Origin: Armatimonadetes bacterium Uphvl-Ar2
Lineage (GTDB): Bacteria > Armatimonadota > Fimbriimonadia > Fimbriimonadales > Fimbriimonadaceae
Assembly (NCBI GenBank): GCA_002162095.1
Contig: CP021424.1
Coordinates: forward strand, 1,302,001 to 1,366,000
DNA length: 64,000 nt
Direction: 5' to 3'
In this document: piece by piece, positions 8,717 through 17,851 of the stretch
Position numbering within the stretch: the first letter of the stretch is position 1
Layout of the letters: every line of letters begins with the position of its first letter
The notes under the pieces: model-generated
Databases searched by the model: none
The model's input: only the letters and a program-made list of their open reading frames with translations
Told to the model about the DNA's origin: nothing
Program-made: the position numbers and the translations under genes

Positions 8717-9165
8717 CGTCGGTCTCCAGGGGCGCGGGCTCATCCCAGCCCGGAAAGGTCGCATCCAGGGCGCCCCGGATGCTTTCTTCACTGTATCCCT
8801 TTGACGCTAACTTCCGGGCGGTTTGGGCCGCTGTGCGCCCCCGATCTCGCTCTTTGGTAGCCAGGGCGGTGGCGCGGGGTTGCTCCTCGTCGCCATCTAG
8901 CACGGTTTCGCGCAGGGTCTCGTCCACGCCTTTGCGCTCCAGCACATGGTCAATCCCGGCGGTGCCAAGCCCCTTGTGGCGGGCGGCAATCTCGGTGGTG
9001 CGGGTGGCGACACGCGTGTCATCCACCCATTTCCGCGCCCGGGCGTGGGCGACGACGGCATCGGCCACCGAAGCCGGAGTGGCGGCGCGTTCAAGGCGAG
9101 CCCGGAGTTCTGCTTCCGTCAGGTCGCGCCGGGCTAGCCATTTCACCGTAGCCGCAAGGGCGGTC

Positions 9166-10221
<1,056 letters not shown>

Positions 10222-10229
10222 TACTCCTA

Positions 10230-10266
10230 GACAAAACTATACTATATTGTCCGCCGCAGAGGTCAA
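10230..10266 (-). promoter_or_regulatory. Putative recA promoter with GACAA-N12-TTGTC operator-like dyad
   Basis: On the minus strand a -35 TTGACC (10266-10261) is followed by a TA-rich -10 region (TAGTAT or TATAGT). An inverted repeat GACAA-N12-TTGTC (10230-10251) overlaps the -10 region and the start of the transcript. Its position is what a LexA-type SOS operator would need; the repressor is not known. Confidence 0.45.
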
Positions 10267-10380
10267 GCGTCCGGCAGAAAATTCCTCAAGGCCCTAGCGG
10301 GCCGATCCGGGCAACTCCCTCGCCGAACCGTGCCAAATTGAGAGTTCTTAGCCAAAACCTGGTAATTCCTACGACCCCGA

Positions 10381-10443
10381 GGGGCGAGGGGCGAGGGGCG
10401 AGGGGCGAGGGGCGAGGGGCGAGGGGCGAGGGGCGAGGGGCGA
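10381..10443. repeat. Nine perfect tandem copies of GGGGCGA
   Basis: Nine uninterrupted 7-bp units, followed by a further GGGGG. The + strand carries ten regularly spaced G4 runs and so could form G-quadruplexes. The array lies in the 5' region of the first PEP-CTERM gene, about 47 bp before its start codon, and downstream of the recA promoter on the other side. Copy number is likely to vary between isolates. Confidence 0.9.
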
Positions 10444-10489
10444 GGGGGTACAATTGGCGAAGGCACGGGGGAGGTTGTCTGGATTTTTC

Positions 10490-11086
10490 ATGAGAAAGGT
10501 ACTTATGACGGCACTGGTATTGGGCAGTGCGGTCGCGGCGATGGCCGACAACTCCGTGACGTTTGCGACGTTTGCGGATCCGTCGGGCAATGCCCACAAT
10601 CCGGTTTTCGTGCATGACCGCGGGGCCAAGACTCTAAGCGGAGCTTGGGGCAACGCCGGTCTCACGCTGATCGCGCCGGGCGCCGTGGGTGCCCCGACCG
10701 TGACCAATGCCAAGTTCAACACGACGACGCTCGCGCTGACTCAGGTCATTCCGGGGCTCTTCGCCACCGGTCCGGGCAGCATCAGCTTCTCTGACAGCAG
10801 CAACAACCCGCTGTTCACCATCTCATTCGACAGCGCCACGTTTGTGGAAGGCCTCGGCGCCGGTGCCAGTACGCTTCGCGGTCAAAACATCACGCTCAGC
10901 GGTCCCCTGGTCCCGCCGGGAACGACGATGACGCAGTTCAACTTCGCTCTGGCGAACCAGACGAACGTGGCCAACACCACCACCTATACGGCCAGCTTCA
11001 CCAGCAGCGCCGTGCCGGAACCCGCCACCATGGTCGCTCTGGGTGCGGGCCTGCTCGCGCTGGCTCGTCGCCGACGCCAAGCCTAA
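10490..11086 (+). CDS. PEP-CTERM sorting domain protein (paralogue A)
   Basis: A 198-residue exported protein with a signal peptide (MRKVLMTALVLGSAVAAMA) and a C-terminal PEP-CTERM signal: VPEPATMVALGAGLLALARR, that is a PEP motif, a hydrophobic helix and a basic tail. Such tails are cut by an exosortase, with the protein released or anchored in an extracellular matrix. The body is Ser/Thr/Asn-rich beta structure without a recognisable catalytic domain. The shared phrase FATFADPSG at the mature N-terminus and the order of segments show that it is a paralogue of the gene at 11258. The first ATG of the open frame is upstream at 10454, but 10490 gives the better signal peptide. A terminator follows. 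Confidence 0.82.
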   Translation: MRKVLMTALVLGSAVAAMADNSVTFATFADPSGNAHNPVFVHDRGAKTLSGAWGNAGLTLIAPGAVGAPTVTNAKFNTTTLALTQVIPGLFATGPGSISFSDSSNNPLFTISFDSATFVEGLGAGASTLRGQNITLSGPLVPPGTTMTQFNFALANQTNVANTTTYTASFTSSAVPEPATMVALGAGLLALARRRRQA

Positions 11087-11108
11087 ATCAGCCCTGGAAT
11101 TCAAGCAG

Positions 11109-11135
11109 CCCCTCTTGCCTGATTGGCAAGGGGGG
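11109..11135 (+). terminator. Rho-independent terminator after PEP-CTERM gene A
   Basis: An 11-bp stem (CCCCTCTTGCC with GGCAAGGGGGG, one G-T pair), 5-base loop, followed by TTCTTGTT. Confidence 0.75.
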
Positions 11136-11257
11136 TTCTTGTTCACAAAACCCGTAGGAATACGGGGCCATGGACCACCTTCTTGACTTCGGCTTAACTC
11201 GGCACCCAGGTACAGTGAGAACGTGTCGAGGTTTGTCGGCACCGGGAGATTGGACTC

Positions 11258-11848
11258 ATGAAGATTTGGATTACAGCCGGAATGGCCTTGGCTTCGGTGG
11301 CGGCGATGGCGAACTCATTCACGGTGGCCACGTTTGCGGACCCGAGCGGCACCTCGAGCAATCCCGTCATTTACGTGGATGTCAATGCCTTCATCATCTA
11401 CGGTGGCTGGAATCAACCGGGCCTGACCCTGGAAACCCCCGGTCTGATCGGTGGTGGTTCGGTCAGCAACGCCCAGTTCACGATGTCGACGACGTCTCTG
11501 ACGTCCATCATCAGCGGTGTCTACGCCATGGGCTCGGGCACCATCAATTTCACGGATTCGTCTCTGAACCCGGTGCTCAACATCGCCTACACCAAGGGCC
11601 TTGTGGTGCTGGACGGTGGCGCGGGCAGCAGCGACCTGCGCTTGGACGGTGTGACCTTCTCCGGTCCGAACGTGCCGGCCGGCCTTAGCCAAGAGATGTA
11701 CAACTTCAGCTTTGCGAATGGGTTTGACAATGGCCAGTTCGTCCACAGCTACACGGCCAGCTTCACCAGCAGTGCGGTGCCGGAACCGGCCAGCATGATT
11801 GCGCTCGGTGCGGGCCTCCTCGCTATGGCTCGCCGCCGCCGCGCATAA
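11258..11848 (+). CDS. PEP-CTERM sorting domain protein (paralogue B)
   Basis: A 196-residue protein with a signal peptide (MKIWITAGMALASVAAMA) and the C-terminal signal VPEPASMIALGAGLLAMARR. It shares with the upstream paralogue the mature N-terminus (VATFADPSGTSSNPV), the phrases GGWNQPGLTL/GAWGNAGLTL, and the run YTASFTSSAVPEPA before the sorting helix. The two genes are therefore a tandem duplication, now well diverged in the middle. The function of the body is unknown; a matrix or surface role is inferred from the sorting signal. It has its own upstream gap of about 120 bp after the terminator of gene A and a terminator-like hairpin behind it. Confidence 0.82.
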   Translation: MKIWITAGMALASVAAMANSFTVATFADPSGTSSNPVIYVDVNAFIIYGGWNQPGLTLETPGLIGGGSVSNAQFTMSTTSLTSIISGVYAMGSGTINFTDSSLNPVLNIAYTKGLVVLDGGAGSSDLRLDGVTFSGPNVPAGLSQEMYNFSFANGFDNGQFVHSYTASFTSSAVPEPASMIALGAGLLAMARRRRA

Positions 11849-11871
11849 GCTCATTTCCCAACTCCCAATTG

Positions 11872-11915
11872 CCCGCTCGAGTCAGGTCCTCCCCGGCTCG
11901 GGCGGGTTTGCTTTT
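11872..11915 (+). terminator. Terminator-like hairpin after PEP-CTERM gene B
   Basis: CCCGCTCGAG (11872-11881) pairs with CTCGGGCGGG (11897-11906) with one mismatch; TTTGCTTTT follows. Confidence 0.55.
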
Positions 11916-11948
11916 GGCCTCCCTTCCGCCGTATCATGGAGGGTCCTC

Positions 11949-14360
11949 ATGCGGCGAATTCTTGGCCTGTTCGTGCTCTTGCTCGCCGCCTTGGCGGGGG
12001 CGGATCCCGTCACCATCCGCATGATGGCGGGGCCGGGCCAAGGGATCCCGCCGCGCGAAACCACCAACCCCCGCGAGATGACGCGCCGCGCCATCTTCGA
12101 TGAGTTCCATGCCCGCAACCCGGACCTGCGGGTGGTGAATGCCGGTGGCCTGGAACTGATCGGCGACCGGGCCGAGAGTGGCTTCCTCATGAGCATGGCG
12201 GGCGACACCGCGCCCGACGTGTTTTACGTCAACTTCCGGCAGTACTTCTCTTATATCGACCAGGGGTTCTGCCGCCCACTGGATGACCTGATTGCCAAGG
12301 ACCCCGCCAGCATGGAGCGGGTGCAGCCCGAAATCGAGAAGGTGCTGCGCAGCTACGACAACCGGATTTACGCGGTGCCGTTTTTCCAGGTCGCCCAGGC
12401 GCTTTACTACCGCAAGGACATCTACGCGAAGGCGGGGCTGGACCCCAACAAGCCGCCGCGCACGTGGGAAGAGTTCGAGGCGTACTCCCGCCAGATCATG
12501 GAGCGGGTGCCGGGCACGCGCGGGTTCGTCTTTAGCGGTGGCCCCGGGGGCCAAGGCTACTGGTGGACCAACTTTGTGTGGCAAGCCGGGGGCGAGGTGC
12601 TGGTGCCCGCCGAGCGCGGCTACGCCAAGGCGGTGGTGAACACCCCCGAAGCGGCCAAGGCTCTGGAGTTCTATCGGCGCCTTACCGTCACCACTTGGAA
12701 GGGCGCGGATGGCAAAACCTACGGCCCCATCGCGCAGGTCACCCCCACGTGGTCGCAGGATGTGAAGGATGGCAAGGTGGCCATGTGGTTCAGCTACACC
12801 AACGACGTGATGCTGAGCATGAGCGACCTCAACCCGGCCCTCATCGGCATTGCGCGGATGCCCGCCGGCCCCGCCGGGAGCTACAACGAGATCAACTCGG
12901 GGATGTGGGCCATCAACGCCAGCATCAAAGACCCGAAGAAGATCGAGGCCTGCTGGCGGTTCATCGACTTCTTTGTCAGCCAAGAGGCGGCGCGCATCAG
13001 CACCGTCAAGTTTGTGGATTTAGGGCTGGAAAAGCTCATCAATCCGGTGCTACTGAAGCAGTTTGGTTACGCCGACCTGGCGGGCACGGTGGACCCGGGC
13101 TACGTGGAGGCGAACGAGAAACTCTTCCAAACCGGGAAGCCCGAACCCTACGGCCGCAACTCGCAACAGGTGTATTTGGTGCTGGATGGTGCGCTGGACC
13201 GCGCGCGCCTGGACCCCAACCGCCCCGCCGACCAGATCCTGGAAGAAGTGAACCAGGAGATGAACCGTAAGCTGCTGGGCTACATCCCCGAGGCCGAGAT
13301 GAACGCCCTGCGCGGGCGGGCCACCACGGCGCTGGTGATCGTGTTGCTCATCACGGCGGGGTTAATTGCGTGGGCCATCCGCAAAGCGCGCCATGTCGAG
13401 GCCTGGGTGGAGCAGCGCATGCCCGCCGGCACCGACCGCAGCCGCGTGCGCCGCTTTGTGGTGTGGTGCCTGCTGCCCGCGTGCCTCAGCATCATGGTGT
13501 GGGCGTACTACCCGCTGCTGAAAGGGCTGGTTATCGCGTTCCAGGATTACCGAATCATGCAATCCCCGCAGTGGGTGGGGTTAGACAATTTCATCAACGT
13601 CTTCACGAGCTCGCTGTTCTGGAAGAGCTTGATGAACAGCGTGATCTACGTGGGGTTGACCATTGTGATGGGCTTTGTGTTGCCCATCCTGCTGGCCCTG
13701 GCGCTGAACGAGATTCCGCGCTTTACGCTGTTCTTCCGCACGGTGTTCTATCTCCCGGCGATGACCTCGGGGATTGTCATCGCGTTTATGTGGCGACAGT
13801 TCTACGACCGGGCGGAAACCGGCTTGCTCAATAGCCTGCTGGCCCCCATCATCCAGGCGATCAACCCGCTGTGGATGCGGATGGGCGGGGGTGAAATCCC
13901 GCTGGCGCAAGACTGGCTGGGCGACCCCAAGCTGGCGATGTTTGCCGTGGTGTTGCCGGGCATCTGGGCGGGGGCCGGACCGGGGTCCATCTTGTACCTG
14001 GCGGCGCTGAAGAACGTGCCCCAAGAACGCTACGAAGCCGCCGACCTGGACGGTGCGGAATGGTGGCACAAGATCCGGTACATGACGCTACCGAGCCTGC
14101 GCCCGCTTATCCTCATCAACCTGCTAGGGGTGTTCATTGCGGGGTTCAAGGCGATGGAAAACGTCTTCGTCCTCACCGGGGGCGGGCCGCTCTATAGCAC
14201 TCACACCGTGGGGCTCGAGATCTGGACGAACGCCTTCATGTTCCTCAAGTTTGGGTACGCCACGGCGGCGGCCTGGGTGATGGGCGCGATCCTGATTGGC
14301 TTTACGTTGATCCAGATTCGGTCGCTGACCCGCATGAAGTTCACGGCTGCCAAACTGTGA
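11949..14360 (+). CDS. ABC sugar transporter fusion: solute-binding protein joined to MalF-type permease
   Basis: One 803-residue polypeptide holds two parts that are normally separate proteins. Residues 1-20 are a signal sequence (MRRILGLFVLLLAALAGA). Residues ~20-450 are a family-1 extracellular solute-binding domain (TAPDVFYVNFRQYF, DDLIAKDP, YYRKDIYAKAGLDPNKPP, GMWAINASIKDPKK). A transmembrane helix near 460-480 leads into a MalF-type permease with six or so helices and the EAA loop YEAADLDGAEWWHKI (EAA at 696-698), which docks on the ATPase. The ATG at 11949 was preferred to upstream starts because it gives the signal peptide. Neither the second permease nor the ATPase is nearby: the next gene is priA, overlapping by four bases (GTGA). 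The substrate is probably a sugar, by family only. Confidence 0.88.
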   Translation: MRRILGLFVLLLAALAGADPVTIRMMAGPGQGIPPRETTNPREMTRRAIFDEFHARNPDLRVVNAGGLELIGDRAESGFLMSMAGDTAPDVFYVNFRQYFSYIDQGFCRPLDDLIAKDPASMERVQPEIEKVLRSYDNRIYAVPFFQVAQALYYRKDIYAKAGLDPNKPPRTWEEFEAYSRQIMERVPGTRGFVFSGGPGGQGYWWTNFVWQAGGEVLVPAERGYAKAVVNTPEAAKALEFYRRLTVTTWKGADGKTYGPIAQVTPTWSQDVKDGKVAMWFSYTNDVMLSMSDLNPALIGIARMPAGPAGSYNEINSGMWAINASIKDPKKIEACWRFIDFFVSQEAARISTVKFVDLGLEKLINPVLLKQFGYADLAGTVDPGYVEANEKLFQTGKPEPYGRNSQQVYLVLDGALDRARLDPNRPADQILEEVNQEMNRKLLGYIPEAEMNALRGRATTALVIVLLITAGLIAWAIRKARHVEAWVEQRMPAGTDRSRVRRFVVWCLLPACLSIMVWAYYPLLKGLVIAFQDYRIMQSPQWVGLDNFINVFTSSLFWKSLMNSVIYVGLTIVMGFVLPILLALALNEIPRFTLFFRTVFYLPAMTSGIVIAFMWRQFYDRAETGLLNSLLAPIIQAINPLWMRMGGGEIPLAQDWLGDPKLAMFAVVLPGIWAGAGPGSILYLAALKNVPQERYEAADLDGAEWWHKIRYMTLPSLRPLILINLLGVFIAGFKAMENVFVLTGGGPLYSTHTVGLEIWTNAFMFLKFGYATAAAWVMGAILIGFTLIQIRSLTRMKFTAAKL

Positions 14361-16759
14361 GCGGACGCCTGATTTCGGTGGCCGACGTGGTGGTGGATAG
14401 CCGCACCGCTGGCCGGGAAGGCAACTTCACTTACGAAGCTCCGGCCGGGGCCAAGCCGGGCCAGGCGTGGCTGGTGCCCCTGGGGGCGCGGTCCGTGCTG
14501 GCGTTTGTCACCCAGGTGCGAAAGGTCAAGGAAGAAGACCTGGGGTTCCCGCGCAGCAAGCTCCGTCCGTTGGGGCGCGAGATCAACTCGCTTTCATTGC
14601 CCGCGCCGACCCTGGCGCTAGTGCACGAGGTGAGCCAGCGCACCCTGTGCCCGCTGAGCGTGGCGATGACGCCCGCCCTGCCGCCCCGCGCCCAAACCCG
14701 CCTGACCACCACCTGGCAGGTGCGCCCGGGCAACCCGCCGCGCCAGCTGACCCTGGTGGAGGACGAGGTGTGGAAGACCCTGCAGGCCGGTGAGATCACG
14801 GAAACCAAGACCAAGCCGCTGGCCGCACCCTTGCGCAAGGCCTTGCAGGATTTGGAGGCAATTGGGGTGGCAAGCAAGTATCTGGACCTTACTTTGCCCG
14901 AATCCAAGCGGCGGCCGACCTCGTGGCGGCTGACGATTGGGGATGCCGAGATCGAGGCCTTTGTACGCGGGCCGGGGCGGCGCAAGCCCGCCCAGAGTCT
15001 GCTGCTGCTACGCCTGCAAGGGGCGGGGAGTACGGTGTTCCAGGATGGCGAACTGCGCAGCATCGGTGGGGTGACGGACGCCACCTTGCGCGCCCTGGAG
15101 CAGGCGGGATTTTTGCAACAAGTAGGGGAAAACACCCCCACTACCACCACCTCTAACGTGCCCAACCCCGAGCAGGCGGTGGCGATTTCGGCAATCCAGG
15201 CGGCGATTGCCGCGCATAAGCCGGAAGGGTTCTTGCTCTACGGGGTGACGGGCTCGGGCAAAACGGAAGTGTATTTGCAAGCCGCCGCCGAGTCTCTCCG
15301 GCAAGGGCGGCCGGTGCTGTACTTGGTGCCAGAAATCGCGCTCACCGCCCAGGTGATTGCGCAGCTAAGGGGACGCTTCGGCGACCGGGTGGCGGTGCTG
15401 CACAGCAACATGACGCCCGCTGAGCGCCTGATGGCCTGGCGCCGCGTGCGGGCCGGGGAATGCCCGGTGGTGCTGGGGGCGCGGTCGGCCCTGTTCGCCC
15501 CGCTACCGGACCTTGGGCTGATTGTGCTGGACGAAGAGCACGAGCCGAGCTACAAGCAAGACAGCAGCCCGCGCTACGAAAGCCGGGGGCTGGCCGCCTT
15601 CCTGGCCCAGCAGCACGGCTGCCCCTATGTGCTGGGCAGCGCCACGCCCAGCATCGAAACCTTTGCCGCTGCGCAGACCGGGGCGCTCACCATGCTGCAG
15701 CTCAAGCAGCGCGCCCGGGCCGTGAACTTGCCGACCATTGAGATTGAAGATCTCTCGCGCCTCTACCGGGAGAAAAAGGTGGACATCATCGGACCGCAAC
15801 TGGCGGAGGCGATGCAAGACACGCTGGATCGCAAGCTCCAGAGCATTCTTTTCCTCAACCGGCGGGCGTATTCCCCGTTCCTCATCTGCAAGGAGTGCCA
15901 GCACCGCTTTGTGTGCCCGCACTGTGAGGTCGCGCTGGCCTACAGCCAGCAGCAACAGCGTCTCCGATGCCACCACTGCGACTACCACGAACCCAAACCG
16001 CCCCGGTGCCCGGCGTGCGGAGGCACCAAGCTGGGGGGCGTGGGCGTGGGGGTGGAACGCGTGCAAGAGACGGTGCAGGCGATGTTCCCGAAGGCGCGGG
16101 TGGAGCGCCTGGACCGCGACGTGACCCGGCGAGCGGGGGCGCTGGAGGAGATCGTCACCAAATTCCACTCGGGGGCGATTGACATCCTCATTGGCACCCA
16201 GATGGTGGCCAAGGGGTTCGACTTCCCCCGGGTGGTGCTGGTGGGTGTGATTACGGCGGATTTGTCGCTCAATATTCCGGATTTCCGGGCGGCGGAGCGC
16301 ACGTTCCAGTTGATGACACAGGTGGCAGGCCGGGCCGGGCGGGCGGAGCACGCGGGCCGGGTGATTATCCAGGCGATTGACGCCGACCACCGGTCCCTGA
16401 AGAGCGTGCAGGCGCACGACTACGAGGGATTCTTTGAAGAAGAAGTGGAGTGCCGGTCGCGGCTGGGGTACCCGCCGTATACGCGCCTGGTGAACATCGT
16501 GCTCTCCGGGCCGGACCAGGGCGTGGTGAGTGAGCGGGCGCTGATGCTGCAGCAGACTTTGATGGCGCGCCTACCAGGCTCGCAGGTGTATCCGGCGCTG
16601 CCCTGCCCCCTGGCGAAGCTAAAGGACCAGTACCGGTTCCACATTCTCATTAAGCTGCCGCTGGATGGGGATATCGAGCCCATCCGCCTCCCGGCCGAAC
16701 TCGCGATGAGCAAGGACGTGCGGGTGGCGGTGGATGTGGACCCGATGAGTTTGGTTTAG
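14357..16759 (+). CDS. priA: Primosomal protein N' (replication restart helicase)
   Basis: An 800-residue PriA, which recognises stalled or abandoned replication forks and reloads the replicative helicase. An N-terminal DNA-binding domain (VVVDSRTAGREGNFTYEAP) is followed by the helicase core with Walker A GVTGSGKT (296-303) and the box LDEEHEPSYKQ, and by the zinc region with eight cysteines in four pairs (CKECQHRFVCPHC and CHHC ... CPAC). Motifs VAKGFDFPRVVLV and QVAGRAGRAEHAG complete the helicase. The GTG start overlaps the stop of the transporter fusion. Frame intact. Confidence 0.96.
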   Translation: MSGRLISVADVVVDSRTAGREGNFTYEAPAGAKPGQAWLVPLGARSVLAFVTQVRKVKEEDLGFPRSKLRPLGREINSLSLPAPTLALVHEVSQRTLCPLSVAMTPALPPRAQTRLTTTWQVRPGNPPRQLTLVEDEVWKTLQAGEITETKTKPLAAPLRKALQDLEAIGVASKYLDLTLPESKRRPTSWRLTIGDAEIEAFVRGPGRRKPAQSLLLLRLQGAGSTVFQDGELRSIGGVTDATLRALEQAGFLQQVGENTPTTTTSNVPNPEQAVAISAIQAAIAAHKPEGFLLYGVTGSGKTEVYLQAAAESLRQGRPVLYLVPEIALTAQVIAQLRGRFGDRVAVLHSNMTPAERLMAWRRVRAGECPVVLGARSALFAPLPDLGLIVLDEEHEPSYKQDSSPRYESRGLAAFLAQQHGCPYVLGSATPSIETFAAAQTGALTMLQLKQRARAVNLPTIEIEDLSRLYREKKVDIIGPQLAEAMQDTLDRKLQSILFLNRRAYSPFLICKECQHRFVCPHCEVALAYSQQQQRLRCHHCDYHEPKPPRCPACGGTKLGGVGVGVERVQETVQAMFPKARVERLDRDVTRRAGALEEIVTKFHSGAIDILIGTQMVAKGFDFPRVVLVGVITADLSLNIPDFRAAERTFQLMTQVAGRAGRAEHAGRVIIQAIDADHRSLKSVQAHDYEGFFEEEVECRSRLGYPPYTRLVNIVLSGPDQGVVSERALMLQQTLMARLPGSQVYPALPCPLAKLKDQYRFHILIKLPLDGDIEPIRLPAELAMSKDVRVAVDVDPMSLV

Positions 16760-16814
16760 GCGCTGCACTCCTGCAACGAAGGGGTGTCTTCAAGGGTATG
16801 ACAAGAAAGTCTCC

Positions 16815-17168
16815 TTGAAACGAAGTTTCAATCAGCGCATGAATGATCTGCTCGATCGTATTGACCACCGAACCCACATGATGTTGGCAGTCTCGGTGCT
16901 GACTGTCGTCGCAGCATTACTGATCTTTCTGTCCGTTGCGATAAACAAGGATAAGGTGATTGCCGAAACGGGCGGTTACAGCGCTCAGCATATATTGGAA
17001 GCCAAGTGGTTCATTTCTAGGACTAATGGATTTACGACGATGCGAAACACTATTGCGGGGGTGTTTCTCATTGGCCTAGTCGCAAATTCGTTCATCTTCA
17101 TTAAAGGCAAGATTGATGATAAGAGGAACTTGAGTGATTCGGCCGGTGGAGAAAGGGATCGTTTATGA
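16815..17168 (+). CDS. Small membrane protein, unknown function
   Basis: A 117-residue protein not recognised as a known family. It has a charged N-terminus (MKRSFNQRMNDLLDRIDHRT), a first membrane helix (MLAVSVLTVVAALLIFLSVAI), a soluble stretch and a second helix (NTIAGVFLIGLVANSFIFIKG) before a charged tail. The stop overlaps the start of the next gene by four bases (ATGA), so the two are probably coupled. The base composition is distinctly less GC-rich than in the flanking priA and SPFH genes, and the intervening codons use A/T third positions more often, which suggests later arrival by transfer. No catalytic motif was seen. Confidence 0.6.
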   Translation: MKRSFNQRMNDLLDRIDHRTHMMLAVSVLTVVAALLIFLSVAINKDKVIAETGGYSAQHILEAKWFISRTNGFTTMRNTIAGVFLIGLVANSFIFIKGKIDDKRNLSDSAGGERDRL

Positions 17169-17509
17169 GGTCTCCGCCGGTATGCCGCCCTGCATGGGTG
17201 AAGTGGATTATTCGTTCTCAGTTCCCTCGTCTTCCCCTCCTCTTGATTGCAAGTCTCTGCTGGGGTGTGATTCACCTGATCAGCTATTGGCGGCAAGGTC
17301 TCATTGACACAAATACTTTAGGGAGCTTGGATGGGTATGGGCTCCTGGTGCGAGACAACTTCAAAGCCCTTCGAGTAGTTATCTCCGGACTAATGTTCGG
17401 CTATAGCGCATACATGATCTTGATGGAGTTTCCAGTGTATCTCGCACAGAAGATTTGGCACCTGGTACGGTCGTGGCATTTCAAGAGGTCACGTCGTGAG
17501 ATGAGTTGA
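17165..17509 (+). CDS. Small membrane protein, unknown function
   Basis: A 114-residue protein of no recognised family. Two hydrophobic helices can be read, LPLLLIASLCWGVIHLISYW and, further on, VVISGLMFGYSAYMILMEF, the second followed by a very basic C-terminus (SWHFKRSRREMS). The topology resembles that of its upstream partner at 16815, with which it overlaps by four bases; the two may form a hetero-oligomer. Its composition is also relatively AT-rich compared with the surrounding genome. Nothing in it suggests enzymatic activity. Confidence 0.55.
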   Translation: MRSPPVCRPAWVKWIIRSQFPRLPLLLIASLCWGVIHLISYWRQGLIDTNTLGSLDGYGLLVRDNFKALRVVISGLMFGYSAYMILMEFPVYLAQKIWHLVRSWHFKRSRREMS

Positions 17510-17578
17510 GCCTTACTCGGACGCAAAGTGAACGCAACCAAGTCATCAGGTGGAAAGTAAGCAGTTAGAAGGAGAACG

Positions 17579-17758
17579 ATGGAATCCAAGTTTGAAAAGT
17601 GGCTCCAAAAGGATGTCCCCAGATCGTTCCGGTGGATTGATCGTATGCCGTTGCCCGACAGCGTGAAATGCATCCTCTTCCTCATTGCCATGCCCAACAA
17701 GGACGTTGAAGAACTCAAGAAAATTGTGAAGTCGAGAGAGTTCTGGATGGGGGAGTAG
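17579..17758 (+). CDS. 59-residue small protein
   Basis: A short frame with a good ribosome binding site (AGAAGGAGAACG directly before ATG). The 59-residue product is amphipathic: a charged start (MESKFEKWLQKDVPRSFRW), a hydrophobic centre (VKCILFLIAMP) and a lysine/glutamate-rich helix (NKDVEELKKIVKSREF). It is the third gene of the lower-GC cassette and is followed by a strong terminator, so the three genes probably form one transcript. No family was recognised. Confidence 0.5.
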   Translation: MESKFEKWLQKDVPRSFRWIDRMPLPDSVKCILFLIAMPNKDVEELKKIVKSREFWMGE

Positions 17759-17804
17759 AGTGTTCGAACTGCCTCTCCTCGACTAAAGCAGTAATGAATC
17801 TTGT

Positions 17805-17835
17805 AAATCCCCCACCTGGATCAGGTGGGGGATTT
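17805..17835. terminator. Bidirectional terminator between convergent genes
   Basis: A perfect 13-bp stem (AAATCCCCCACCT with AGGTGGGGGATTT) with a 5-base loop, lying between the small-gene cassette and the convergent SPFH gene. Confidence 0.8.
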
Positions 17836-17851
17836 CTGTCACGCCCTGCGC

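Noticed and set aside
10381-10443. GGGGCGA array considered as a CRISPR array
   Set aside because: The unit is seven bases with no spacers, and there are no cas genes; it is a simple tandem repeat.
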